Below are positions 7,907 to 16,111 of a stretch of DNA of 31,349 bases, piece by piece (within the stretch, counting starts at the first letter, position 1; every line of letters begins with the position of its first letter). Both the position numbers and the translations under genes were made by a program. The DNA is from CAZPZZ01 sp964591245 (GTDB taxonomy: Bacteria > Acidobacteriota > Vicinamibacteria > Vicinamibacterales > UBA8438). The DNA lies in NCBI GenBank assembly GCA_964591245.1, contig CAZPZZ010000037.1, positions 1-31,349 on the forward strand, written 5' to 3'. Under the pieces are notes generated by a model. That model was given only the letters and a program-made list of their open reading frames with translations, was not told the origin of the DNA and did no database searches.

Positions 7907-9100
7907 TCACGGCCTCCCCAACCTCCGATACCGCCGCAAGATTTCGACCGTGCGGTCAAGCGGCAACGCTTCGACCGTGCGCCCGCGGCCGGTCACCGGG
8001 GTTGCCGCAAAGAGCGAGTTGTAAACTGCTTCTTCCGTGGCTTCGATAACCGCCAGGAACAGTGGAGAGACGTCACCGTTGCCAAGTAGGGTCACCGTGC
8101 GTGGCCCGCGTCCTTCGATACGGTTCGCGGTCGAAAACGCGACCACGTAATCGCCGCTCCCATTCGACCCTGCTGCGCCGGTTCTGGCCAGCCCGAACAT
8201 TGCCCTCGCGGCCAATCGCTCGAGATTTCGTGCGTCAAGTGGCGCATCGGTCGCCACCACAATGATCACAGACCCGTCGGGATTGCCATCAGAGTCCGGA
8301 CGGTCTCCGTTCTCGGACTCAATGGCACTCCGGAGATAGTAGCGCCCCAATTCCTGGCCCACGGGAGCCCCATTAATGGTCAGTACTCCCCCGAAGTTCG
8401 TTTGCACCAAGACGCCAACCGTATAGCCGCCGCGTGCGTCCGGGACCCGTCGGGAAGCCGTGCCTATGCCGCCTTTGAATCCAAAGGCGACGGTGCCAGT
8501 CCCCGCGCCAACACTCCCTTCCGCGACAACACCGCCCCTGGCCGTCCGTATCGCCGACGCGACATCCACGCTCGAGATCGGGCGACTCCGAATGTCGTTC
8601 AACCCGCCATCGTTTGTCTCTGCCACGACAGGATTAATGGAACGCACATCCTCGTTCCCCGGCAGGGCGAGCATGTAATCGATCACACCATCGGCCACCC
8701 GTGGGACGCTGAGTGTCGAGGTCAGCAAAATCGGAGTTTCAATCTCTCCCAGTTCCTCTATCTGAGTTGAACCAACAAATTTCCCAAAGGCGTTGCCCAC
8801 GTGCACTGCACCCGGCACCTTCTGCTGAAAGAGATTTCCACCATGTGGCAATACCGCGGTCACGCCGGTGCGTACCGTATCGCCCTGAATGATCGTCCTA
8901 TGACCGACCAACACGCCATCGACGTCGGTGATGCTATTCAGGATGCCTGGCGAGAGCACGCCAACCACTATTCCCAGGTCCCTGGCCCGGGAACGCGGAG
9001 TTGGGGACTCCTGTGCGGTGGCCAGGTTGCTGCCTGACACCAATCCAATCAGCAGCAACGTGCCCGCACGACGCAATGAGTATGAGTGCATGACAGTCAT
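7907..9100 (-). CDS. Exported P1-family peptidase (DmpA/BapA-like N-terminal-nucleophile aminopeptidase)
   Basis: A 397-residue protein with a signal peptide (hydrophobic residues about 12-24, cleavage near ATAQ). The body matches the DmpA/BapA beta-aminopeptidase family: GVLVGHRT, TGVTAVLPHG, RPISSVDV, GSVGAGTG, GVLVQTNFG and DGSVIIVVATDAPL. These enzymes self-cleave between Gly and Ser to expose a Ser nucleophile; the matching bond here is G276-S277. GSNGSGDYV at 311-319 is the conserved late motif. Family members remove N-terminal or beta-amino acids from peptides. The ATG at 9100 is used; the ATG at 9091 is an alternative giving a shorter leader. It is divergent from the YVTN propeller gene. 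Confidence 0.9.
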   Translation of the reverse strand: MTVMHSYSLRRAGTLLLIGLVSGSNLATAQESPTPRSRARDLGIVVGVLSPGILNSITDVDGVLVGHRTIIQGDTVRTGVTAVLPHGGNLFQQKVPGAVHVGNAFGKFVGSTQIEELGEIETPILLTSTLSVPRVADGVIDYMLALPGNEDVRSINPVVAETNDGGLNDIRSRPISSVDVASAIRTARGGVVAEGSVGAGTGTVAFGFKGGIGTASRRVPDARGGYTVGVLVQTNFGGVLTINGAPVGQELGRYYLRSAIESENGDRPDSDGNPDGSVIIVVATDAPLDARNLERLAARAMFGLARTGAAGSNGSGDYVVAFSTANRIEGRGPRTVTLLGNGDVSPLFLAVIEATEEAVYNSLFAATPVTGRGRTVEALPLDRTVEILRRYRRLGRP

Positions 9101-9106
9101 GATTCT

Positions 9107-9120
9107 GCATCATATGATGC
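9107..9120. promoter_or_regulatory. Perfect 14-bp palindrome upstream of the P1 peptidase
   Basis: GCATCATATGATGC is a perfect dyad with no spacer, ending 7 bp ahead of the peptidase ATG (9100). It lies between a GGAGG and the start codon, so it could act as a repressor site or mask translation. The function is inferred from position only. Confidence 0.35.
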
Positions 9121-9334
9121 CTCCACCCCCGCGTGAATCCAGGCGCCTGAACTTCAGGCCAGTCCTGTGCCCCGTAGGTCGCGCGGCACTGGACGAGGCT
9201 CGAGTCATTCGCCCTGCGGCAACGAGCAGAGCCAATGGTATGGTGTGGGGAACCAGCGTTCTCTCGTGACACTCGGACGAGGCGATGCCCCCGCCTGAGT
9301 CGAGCGCCACCGCTTTATGGATGGAGGTATCTCA

Positions 9335-10345
9335 ATGAGCCTGCTCAAAAACCCACTTCGGTATACCGTCGCGCTAGTACTCAGCGTGATCGTCCTGACC
9401 AGCGTCGTCAGCGCACAAACCTCGACGTCGGGACGCCTGCTCGTCCTGCTGCGCGACGCCAGTGCCCTGGCCATCGTCGACCCCGTCAGTGGTACCGTGC
9501 TAGAACGCATTCCCACGGGACGAGACCCCCATGAAGTCACCGCGTCAGCCGACGGCCGTTTCGCGTTCGTCGCAAGTATGGTCGACGGCATTTCGGTCAT
9601 CGATCTCGAGGCCGGACAGGAGATCAGGCGCGTCGATCCCGGCCCCGGCAGCCAGACGCATGACGTCCTCTTCGTCGATGGGAAGGTGTACTTCACGATC
9701 GAGGGCTACAAATCCATCGGACGCTACGATCCCGCCGCGGATGCCATCGAGTGGACACTCGGTATCGGTCAGGACGGCACCCACCTCTTTGTTCTCGACC
9801 AGGACACGGACACGATGTTCATGCCGAACGTCGGGTCCGACTCCGTCACGATGATTGAAGATATCTCGACGGCACCAGCCGGCGTGACGCTCACCCAGAT
9901 CCCCGTGCCTGGAGTACGCCCCGAAGGCATCGACCTTTCGCCTGATGGCGAGGAACTCTGGACGGCCACCCGGGATGATGGTGACGTCTCGATCATCGAT
10001 GTCGAGAGCCGGTCTGTCATCGAGACCCTCGATCTGGATATGAGAGACGCCAATCGCCTGAAGTTCACACCGGATGGTCGCGTGCTGATCATCGATGGCG
10101 AAGCAGCTTCCCTTGTCGTCATGGACGGCGCAACCCGTAGCGAGATCGCTCGGGTGACGCTCGGCCCCACGGATACGGGCGACGGCGCCGTCCTGGTCGG
10201 CCCCGGCGGAACGCGCGCGTATCTCGGGTTACGCGCGGCCGATCGGGTCGCGGTCGTAGATCTGGAAACACTTGAGGTCTCGCTGGAAATTACGCTGGCT
10301 GACGGCGACGGCCCCGGCTGCATGTATTGGATCCCGACCGAGTAG
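9335..10345 (+). CDS. Exported YVTN/NHL-type beta-propeller protein
   Basis: A 336-residue protein with a Sec signal peptide (hydrophobic residues about 11-27, cleavage after VSAQ). The mature part is a series of repeats of the type SxDGxxxFVAxxxDGxISVIDLxxGxxI, as in YVTN-family surface propellers and the haem d1-like fold: RDPHEVTASADG, RPEGIDLSPDG, ANRLKFTPDG and GDGAVLVGPGG. No haem or catalytic motif is visible, so binding or scaffolding is likelier than catalysis. The ATG at 9335 is preceded by ATGGAGG at good spacing; an in-frame ATG at 9317 has none. It is divergent from the P1 peptidase and ends just before a strong hairpin. Confidence 0.83.
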   Translation: MSLLKNPLRYTVALVLSVIVLTSVVSAQTSTSGRLLVLLRDASALAIVDPVSGTVLERIPTGRDPHEVTASADGRFAFVASMVDGISVIDLEAGQEIRRVDPGPGSQTHDVLFVDGKVYFTIEGYKSIGRYDPAADAIEWTLGIGQDGTHLFVLDQDTDTMFMPNVGSDSVTMIEDISTAPAGVTLTQIPVPGVRPEGIDLSPDGEELWTATRDDGDVSIIDVESRSVIETLDLDMRDANRLKFTPDGRVLIIDGEAASLVVMDGATRSEIARVTLGPTDTGDGAVLVGPGGTRAYLGLRAADRVAVVDLETLEVSLEITLADGDGPGCMYWIPTE

Positions 10346-10376
10346 TACCGGGCACGCTGATCTGTGCCGGCTGATG

Positions 10377-10401
10377 GGCGGCATCCCGGTGGGATGCCGC
10401 C
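10377..10401 (+). terminator. Perfect 11-bp hairpin after the YVTN propeller gene
   Basis: GGCGGCATCCC (10377-10387) and GGGATGCCGCC (10391-10401) form a perfect 11-bp stem with a 3-nt loop, 31 nt after the stop at 10345. It is very stable but lacks a following U-run. A terminator or an RNA 3'-end stabiliser are the likely roles. Confidence 0.6.
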
Positions 10402-10530
10402 ATCCATCGTCCGGCCGCGAGCATGCTCTTGCAAAGTTCAAGACACCGCCGGCGACAGCAGTCGGCCTACACGGCACCGCCCTTCGGCCCAGGGGCGAAC
10501 GAAAGGACGCCCTGAACGCTACCGGCACCC

Positions 10531-11592
10531 ATGACTTCCGCCAACGACGGTCTCGATTCCGCTGCGGTGTTTGCAGCCCCCGCCATTGACCTCCGCTCGG
10601 ATACCGTCACCCAACCGACGGACGCGATGCGGGCGGCAATGATGCACGCTCCGGTGGGCGACGACGTCTGGGGCGAAGACCCAACCGTCCTGGCACTCCA
10701 AGCACGAGCCGCCACGGCCTTAGGCAAGCCAGCCGCACTGCTGGTCCCGAGCGGCACCATGGCCAATCAAATTGCACTGCTGAGTCACTGCGACCGCGCC
10801 GATGAAGTCTTGGTTGGCGAGGGGAACCACAGCCTTTATTACGAGTCCGGGGCCGGTCCCGCATGGGCTGGCGTAAATTTCACGATCGTCGGACAGGAGG
10901 GCTTCTTCACCGCCGACCAACTCATCGACGCGCTTCGTCCACCTGACCAGCACTTTCCTCGCCCACGTCTCGTCTCGCTTGAGAACACGCATAACCGTTC
11001 AGGCGGACGCATCTTCCCCCAACGTGAGGTCATCGCTATCGCCGACGCTGCACACACGCGGGATCTGGTGCTGCATCTAGATGGTGCACGCATCTGGAAC
11101 GCTGCCATTGCCAGCAACTGTACGCCGGCCGAGTTAGCCACGCCGGTTGATAGCGTCAGCGCGTGCTTCTCCAAAGGCCTCGGCGCACCCGTCGGCTCGG
11201 TGCTGGCCGGGAGTTTGGATTTCGTGGCACGGGCGCATCGCTATCGTAAGATGCTGGGTGGTGGCATGCGCCAAGCCGGAATCTTGGCGGCCGGTTGTCT
11301 CCACGCTATGGACCACCATATGGAACGTCTCGTCGACGATCATCACCATGCGCGTGCGTTCGCCGACTCGCTTGCATCGATCGATGGACTGGACTGTGAC
11401 GCAACGCGCGTGGAAACCAATATTGTGATTTTCGAGGTCCTGCGGCAATCGGCCGCGTCATTCGTCGCACATGCGGCGAGTCGAGGTGTCAGGCTTGCCG
11501 CCCTCGATCAACGCCGAGTTCGAGCGGTTACCCACTTGGATGTGTCTGCCGCCGACGTTCGCGAGGCAGCCGAACGTCTTCGATCCATCTAA
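10531..11592 (+). CDS. ltaE: Low-specificity L-threonine aldolase-like PLP enzyme
   Basis: A 353-residue fold-type I PLP enzyme. Threonine aldolase signatures are present: DLRSDTVTQPT near the N-terminus, GDDVWGEDPTV (43-53), PSGTMANQ (73-80), ENTHNRSGGR (151-160), LHLDGARIWNA (181-191, D184 contacting the pyridine nitrogen, R187) and the Schiff-base lysine K215 in CFSKGLGAPVGS. The reaction is cleavage of L-threonine or allo-threonine to glycine and acetaldehyde in the cytoplasm. The length fits the family. No good Shine-Dalgarno precedes ATG 10531, so the start rests on similarity of the DLRSDT region. A PdxB-like gene for PLP synthesis lies nearby, but on the other strand. Confidence 0.92.
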   Translation: MTSANDGLDSAAVFAAPAIDLRSDTVTQPTDAMRAAMMHAPVGDDVWGEDPTVLALQARAATALGKPAALLVPSGTMANQIALLSHCDRADEVLVGEGNHSLYYESGAGPAWAGVNFTIVGQEGFFTADQLIDALRPPDQHFPRPRLVSLENTHNRSGGRIFPQREVIAIADAAHTRDLVLHLDGARIWNAAIASNCTPAELATPVDSVSACFSKGLGAPVGSVLAGSLDFVARAHRYRKMLGGGMRQAGILAAGCLHAMDHHMERLVDDHHHARAFADSLASIDGLDCDATRVETNIVIFEVLRQSAASFVAHAASRGVRLAALDQRRVRAVTHLDVSAADVREAAERLRSI

Positions 11593-11691
11593 CCGATATT
11601 CTCCGGCCTCGATTCCATGTCGGCCACACGTCCAGGAACCGTCCCACTCGCTCGGGGGCGCTCATCGCCTAGAATGAGCGGGGAGGATTTC

Positions 11692-12105
11692 ATGTTCGGA
11701 TGTTCAAGGCTCCGCCTCAACCGATGGCTCCTCGCCGGCATTGTCACGATCGTGGCCTCGGTGAGCACCGCCGTCAGTGCCACGAGACCCGTCATGCAGG
11801 GCGAGCGTGTACTGAATTTCGTAGGGGTCACGGCCCACGTCTGGGGAACGTGGGTCCAGCCCGGGGTCACCGTGGACGAATGGGTCGATGAGGCACGGGC
11901 GTTCTGCGTGGCCGACGAGGTCTGCCAGGTCAACGTATTCGAAGGCCCTCGACTCGCCACCCACGAACATCCGGTACCCACCCCGAATCGTTCCGCCCTC
12001 CGGTGGGTCTTTCACTATCGATTGGGTGAATCCCCGGCTATCGTCATCGAGGAGACCTCGACAACGCCCGGCCAGGAACCCCGTCGCTGGACGTTTGATC
12101 GATAG
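11692..12105 (+). CDS. Small exported protein of unknown function
   Basis: A 137-residue protein with a basic N-terminus and a hydrophobic segment (residues about 12-30) consistent with a Sec signal peptide ending near VSA. The mature part of about 105 residues contains two cysteines in the sequence CVADEVCQV, which could form a disulphide outside the cytoplasm. I do not recognise a family. The ATG at 11692 is preceded by GGGGAGGA at good spacing, better than the upstream in-frame ATGs at 11617 and 11674. TAGAAT at 11670-11675 may be a -10 element but has no matching -35. Confidence 0.65.
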   Translation: MFGCSRLRLNRWLLAGIVTIVASVSTAVSATRPVMQGERVLNFVGVTAHVWGTWVQPGVTVDEWVDEARAFCVADEVCQVNVFEGPRLATHEHPVPTPNRSALRWVFHYRLGESPAIVIEETSTTPGQEPRRWTFDR

Positions 12106-12279
12106 CGCCGTCCTCACACACAGGCAGGAGGCTTTGCGCGCCATCCTATCCTGGTCCATGATTCACCTAGTCGCCGACGAGGACTTGTGCACCGGTACTC
12201 CCCAAGCCATGATCCTCGAGACGTCGGAAACCGGCTTCACCCGGGGACAGTACACCGGTCATGCCAGAAGGAGCATCGA

Positions 12280-13317
12280 ATGCGTAACCAAGTAATCGTG
12301 GCAACGTCGGTCTTACTCGTGGCACTGTCTGGCGCCACACGTGAATCCATCGCGCAAACCGGGACTCCCCCCGAAGCGCCCCGGACAGCGTCGGGCGCAC
12401 CTGATCTGCAAGGCGTCTGGGATTTTCGTTCGATCACTCCCATGGAACGTCCAGAGACACTCGGCGACCAAGCCTTTCTGACCGAGGAAGAAGCCGCAAA
12501 CCTTGAGCAGGAAACGCTGAATCGCAACGAGAACCTTGCCTCGCGCGGAGCGCGCCGGACGGCAGTCACGGAGAGTGTCGACCGCGGTGAGAATGGCGCA
12601 CCGGGTTTCTACAACAATTTCTGGCTTGACCGAGGAACAACGATCGTCGGGACGCGACGTACCTCTCTCGTCATCGACCCATCAAATGGATTGATTCCAC
12701 CGCTGACACCAGAGGCAGAGGCCAAGCAGACCGCTCAACGGAACGCACGCGAAGGAATCGCCAACCACGAACCAACCCCCGGTGGGTGGGTCGAAGACCT
12801 GGGCGCCAACGGACTGCAACTCCGATGTATTACCGGATTCAACTCGGGCCCTCCGATGACGCCAGGCGGTTACAACAACAACGTTCAGATCTTTCAAACA
12901 CCTGAGCACGTGGTGCTCCTCAACGAGATGAATCACAACACTCGCATCATTCCACTCGACGGTCGCCCAGCCATCGATCTCCCCCAGTGGACAGGCGATT
13001 CTCGTGGGCACTGGGAAGGCGATACGCTTGTCGTTGAGACCGGTAACTTCCTCCGGGAAACAAGTTTTCGAGCAGGCACGACGGACGCACAACTCAGCCT
13101 CACCGAGCGGTTCACACGGATCTCATCGGAGACCTTGCTCTATGAAGCCACGGTTGACGACCCGACGGTCTGGTCTCGTCCGTGGACCTACGAGGTCCCT
13201 ATGGCGCTCAACGAACAGCCGCTGTTCGAATACGCCTGTCACGAGGGAAACTACGGCCTGACCAACATTCTCGCAGGAGCACGCGTCGCTGAAGCTGCTG
13301 CGGCACGCGCACAGTAA
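12280..13317 (+). CDS. Exported protein of unknown function
   Basis: A 345-residue protein. The signal peptide spans residues 1-26 (cleavage after SIAQ). The body begins with GAPDLQGVWDFRSITPMERP and later carries LNEMNHNTRIIPLDGRP and a WTGDSRGHWEGDTLVVET block. This arrangement (DLxGVWD, then a MxxxxRIIPLDGRP segment, then GDSxGxWEGDTLVVET) is a pattern I know from large paralogous families of secreted proteins in Acidobacteriota and marine Proteobacteria; no activity is assigned to them. The ATG at 12280 follows AGAAGGAG at good spacing; the longer in-frame extension to 12187 has no support. The gene is convergent with the racemase-like gene. Confidence 0.75.
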   Translation: MRNQVIVATSVLLVALSGATRESIAQTGTPPEAPRTASGAPDLQGVWDFRSITPMERPETLGDQAFLTEEEAANLEQETLNRNENLASRGARRTAVTESVDRGENGAPGFYNNFWLDRGTTIVGTRRTSLVIDPSNGLIPPLTPEAEAKQTAQRNAREGIANHEPTPGGWVEDLGANGLQLRCITGFNSGPPMTPGGYNNNVQIFQTPEHVVLLNEMNHNTRIIPLDGRPAIDLPQWTGDSRGHWEGDTLVVETGNFLRETSFRAGTTDAQLSLTERFTRISSETLLYEATVDDPTVWSRPWTYEVPMALNEQPLFEYACHEGNYGLTNILAGARVAEAAAARAQ

Positions 13318-13418
13318 CCAGTTCAGCGACACGACCCACACGGGAAGCGCCTCCACCCCTGGGACCCCACCGAACCCCGGGGGCTGGCGCCTCCCGGGCC
13401 CGTGCGCAAGGGGCCGCG

Positions 13419-14087
13419 CTACGCCTGGGTGATAAGCCGACGCAGTCTCGCCACACTCTCGCTCGCCGGGCCAACGACCGGAGCCGAATGGACCGCCGCA
13501 CTTCCGGGCAGGATCCGTTCCATCGAGAACTGGGCGAACAAAATCGCGGTTCCGGCGTCGACAGCGTTTACCGCCTCGAGCACGAGTTCATCGTGGCGTT
13601 CTGGATCTCCTCCCACCAAAGCATCCATCGCGCCCCCCACTGCCGAGCGCGACAGCGTCAACGCCTGCCCCCTGGCCGCCGCCTCTCGCTCAAGCTCGGC
13701 CGACAAGAATGTGGCTGAATCTGGAGCGGTCGCCAGCACATGCACCGGCTGCTCGAGAGAAAGGGCACGCTCGATGATGCCCTCGAACGACGTCGCCACA
13801 GGAATGTTCATATCCTCCCGCGCCGCCTTGGCCGCGTCGCCAAAAAACGAGCCGGTCACGATAATGCCCTCAGCCCCCGTCGACGCACTGTATTTCACCA
13901 GGCGATCGATCCGGGACGCCAGCTCCGCATCGTCAGCCGTGCCCTGGCTCCGGTCGAGATAGAGCGAACCATCGAGTAGATGGGCGACATCCGCGGTCGT
14001 CCAGCCCCGCGAAAAGGCGAGCTGCGTGGTGGGAATCGCATTCATGAGCGCGTGGACCGCGCCGATCCGGTAGCGCCGTTGGTTCAT
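13419..14087 (-). CDS. Asp/Glu/hydantoin racemase-superfamily protein lacking catalytic cysteines
   Basis: About 222 residues with the fold pattern of the Asp/Glu racemase superfamily: AVHALMNAI near the N-terminus, a GIIVTGSFFGDA turn at about 75-86 and ILFAQFSMERI at about 183-193. Family enzymes use two cysteines located in these two segments. Here both positions carry other residues, and the whole protein contains no cysteine. A non-racemase activity, such as that of a decarboxylase-like or isomerase-like relative, or loss of activity, is possible. Two start codons overlap (14090 and 14087). No Shine-Dalgarno is present, but TATAAT lies just upstream (see promoter), suggesting a leaderless message. 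It lies 49 nt downstream of the PdxB-like gene. Confidence 0.7.
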   Translation of the reverse strand: MNQRRYRIGAVHALMNAIPTTQLAFSRGWTTADVAHLLDGSLYLDRSQGTADDAELASRIDRLVKYSASTGAEGIIVTGSFFGDAAKAAREDMNIPVATSFEGIIERALSLEQPVHVLATAPDSATFLSAELEREAAARGQALTLSRSAVGGAMDALVGGDPERHDELVLEAVNAVDAGTAILFAQFSMERILPGSAAVHSAPVVGPASESVARLRRLITQA

Positions 14088-14096
14088 CATACGGAA

Positions 14097-14125
14097 ATTA
14101 TAGTTGCCACGGAAACACGGAGAAA
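14097..14125 (-). promoter_or_regulatory. Candidate promoter giving a leaderless racemase-like mRNA
   Basis: Minus strand: a perfect TATAAT (14102-14097) sits 6 nt ahead of the ATG at 14090, with a weak TTTCTC (14125-14120) 17 nt further upstream. Transcription would start at or next to the A of the start codon, and no ribosome-binding site exists, consistent with a leaderless transcript. Confidence 0.45.
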
Positions 14126-14139
14126 CCCCATGGTCCGCC

Positions 14140-15237
14140 TCATTGAAAGCCGAGCCTCCTCAACGTGTCACGTAAGGCGCCAGGTGCACCACGCACACGA
14201 TATCGGTTGAACTCACGCCGGACGGGGTAATCGGCCCGTCTCTGCTCGAATCCATCCGGGTGGCACCGCAGCCACCGATCATCCGCTTCAAGATCGTATG
14301 TTCGAGTCACGGCGCCATGCAGCCCCTCCGACCCCAGACCGTCGAGGTCCAGATCCAGCACCGAGTCATTCGATGCGCTCCCGTCGCCCCGGGCATCAAG
14401 GTCGAAGAAGCCACTAATTTGCTCAACAACCATCGCGGTCGCCCGAGCCTTCGCGTCCGTCGAGTATCCCGCGATATGCGGCGTCCCAAGGTCGACCATC
14501 TCAAGCAACGCCCGGTCGATACTGGGCTCATGCTCCCACACGTCCAGGACCACGCCGCCGAGCCACGCTCGGTCTATCGCCTCACGCAACGCGGCGCTAC
14601 GTATCACCGCACCCCGCGCCGTGTTCATCAGAATGGCCCCTCGACGCATGCTTTCCAGAAACGCCCCATCCACCAGGTGCAACGTGCGGTAGGGCCCGGT
14701 CCGCCGCAGGGGAACATGCAGGCTGACGACGTCTGCCTGACGCCGGACGTCCTCCAGTGACACAAAGTTTCCTGGCCCTTCCTTCGCTTCCCTCGGCAAA
14801 TCGTGCACCAGCACCGCCATGCCGAGCGCCCGCGCCTTCGCAATGACCCGCGTACCCACGTGCCCCGCTCCGACGACGCCGAGTACGAGTCCCTCCAACG
14901 GACGCCGAAGCCGTGCCGACAACACCAACAATGCCGCCGTCACATATTGCGCAACAGACTCTGCATTCACCCCGGGGCAATGCGACCACGTGATCCCTCG
15001 CATCTCAAGCCAGGCAGTATCGAGGTGATCCACGCCACTTGTCGCAGACGCCACATATCGTACCGGACTGTTCTCAAGGAGAGCCGGCCCGACATGGGTG
15101 CGTGTACGGACAACCAATGCGTCCGCATCGCTCACATCGGTTGGCGTCATGGCGTCACCAGGGAGGTAAACCACCGTTCCCGCGGTTTCAAAGATTCCCC
15201 GGATGAACGGAATCTGGTCGTCAATTACCAGCTTCAT
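14140..15237 (-). CDS. pdxB: Erythronate-4-phosphate dehydrogenase-like protein (PdxB)
   Basis: A 365-residue D-2-hydroxyacid dehydrogenase with the PdxB layout: KLVIDDQIPF at the start, SATSGVDHLDTAWL (65-78), CPGVNAESVAQYV (87-99), the NAD-binding GAGHVG (123-128), PLRRTGPYRTLHL, the catalytic triad R208 (NTARG), E237 (DVWEHEP) and H254 (GTPHIAGYS), and a C-terminal dimerisation region. It oxidises 4-phospho-D-erythronate in the DXP-dependent pyridoxal phosphate pathway, in the cytoplasm. The ATG at 15237 is preceded by AGAGGGAAG; a TTG lies one codon upstream. A related D-2-hydroxyacid dehydrogenase of other specificity is the alternative, but the SATSGVDH and GTPHIAGYS blocks favour PdxB. 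Confidence 0.87.
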   Translation of the reverse strand: MKLVIDDQIPFIRGIFETAGTVVYLPGDAMTPTDVSDADALVVRTRTHVGPALLENSPVRYVASATSGVDHLDTAWLEMRGITWSHCPGVNAESVAQYVTAALLVLSARLRRPLEGLVLGVVGAGHVGTRVIAKARALGMAVLVHDLPREAKEGPGNFVSLEDVRRQADVVSLHVPLRRTGPYRTLHLVDGAFLESMRRGAILMNTARGAVIRSAALREAIDRAWLGGVVLDVWEHEPSIDRALLEMVDLGTPHIAGYSTDAKARATAMVVEQISGFFDLDARGDGSASNDSVLDLDLDGLGSEGLHGAVTRTYDLEADDRWLRCHPDGFEQRRADYPVRREFNRYRVRGAPGALRDTLRRLGFQ

Positions 15238-15283
15238 CAACTTCCCTCTTGCATTCCATTACGAAACCGATCCACGTTGACAC

Positions 15284-16111
15284 ATGCCCATCGTCCAAGG
15301 CCCCAAGCTCATGCCTCTTCCCGACATGGTGGCCCGCGTGCCCGACGGCTGCGCACTCGCTCTCGGAGGAAGCTTTCTGCACCGTGGGCCGTTCGCGTTC
15401 GTCCGAGAACTGATTCGCCAGAACAAACGCGATCTGGAGTGCATCAAGCAATCACCTGGCTATGACCTTGATATCTTGTGCCGCGCGGGCGTCGTCGCCA
15501 AGGCCCGGGCCGGTATCGTCGCCATGGAAGGAAATTTCGGTCTCGCACCTTGGTATCGCAGGGCCGTCGAGCAACGCCAGATCGTCCTAGAAGAACACGC
15601 CTGCATGACACTCACCGCCGGACTACGGGCCACAGCGTTCGGGGTCCCATTCCAACCGGTCGGGGGGGTGCATGGTTCGGATCTCCCTCAACTCAACGGG
15701 TGGAAGTCCATACGCGATCCGTATGGGTCTGGCACAGAGGTCTGGGTCATTCCGGCCATTCGTCCGGACATTGCTGTCATCCATGCACACGAGGTCAACG
15801 AGCAAGGAGACGCCCGGGTCTACGGCACGTATAACTGGGACCGGATCCTGAGCCGAGCTGCGACGCAAGTGTTCGTCGTAGCCGAGACCGTCGTACCCAC
15901 CTCATCCTTCCAGGAACGTCCCGAACTCACGCTCATCCCGGGATTCATGGTCCAGGCCGTCGCGGTGGTCCCCCATGGCGCGTGGCCGGGATCCTGCTGG
16001 CCACATTACGAGGTCGACTATCCCGCCGTCGAGGCCTATCTCGACCCGGCTGGCACGCTCATCTCTCACCTCGAACGCGCGCCCGAAATCGCAGAGCTCG
16101 CACATGTCTAA
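15284..16111 (+). CDS. CoA-transferase family I, subunit A (GctA-like)
   Basis: A 275-residue subunit of the glutaconate CoA-transferase type. Visible family blocks are DGCALALGGS (21-30), FAFVRELIRQNKRDL (37-51), GYDLDILCRAG (59-69), LTAGLRATAFGVPFQPVGG (111-129), a GSDL block, RPDIAVIHAHEVNEQGDA and the late TLIPGFMVQAVAVVPHGAWPG. It forms a heteromer with the B subunit encoded next. The two genes overlap by 8 nt, implying coupled translation. No clear Shine-Dalgarno precedes ATG 15284. An ATG nine codons later is an alternative but would cut the usual N-terminus. Only 46 bp separate it from the divergent PdxB-like gene. The substrate is unknown. Confidence 0.87.
   Translation: MPIVQGPKLMPLPDMVARVPDGCALALGGSFLHRGPFAFVRELIRQNKRDLECIKQSPGYDLDILCRAGVVAKARAGIVAMEGNFGLAPWYRRAVEQRQIVLEEHACMTLTAGLRATAFGVPFQPVGGVHGSDLPQLNGWKSIRDPYGSGTEVWVIPAIRPDIAVIHAHEVNEQGDARVYGTYNWDRILSRAATQVFVVAETVVPTSSFQERPELTLIPGFMVQAVAVVPHGAWPGSCWPHYEVDYPAVEAYLDPAGTLISHLERAPEIAELAHV

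Noticed and set aside
14803..15465. 220-codon open frame on the plus strand
   Set aside because: It is antisense to the PdxB-like gene and overlaps the CoA-transferase start; no family features.
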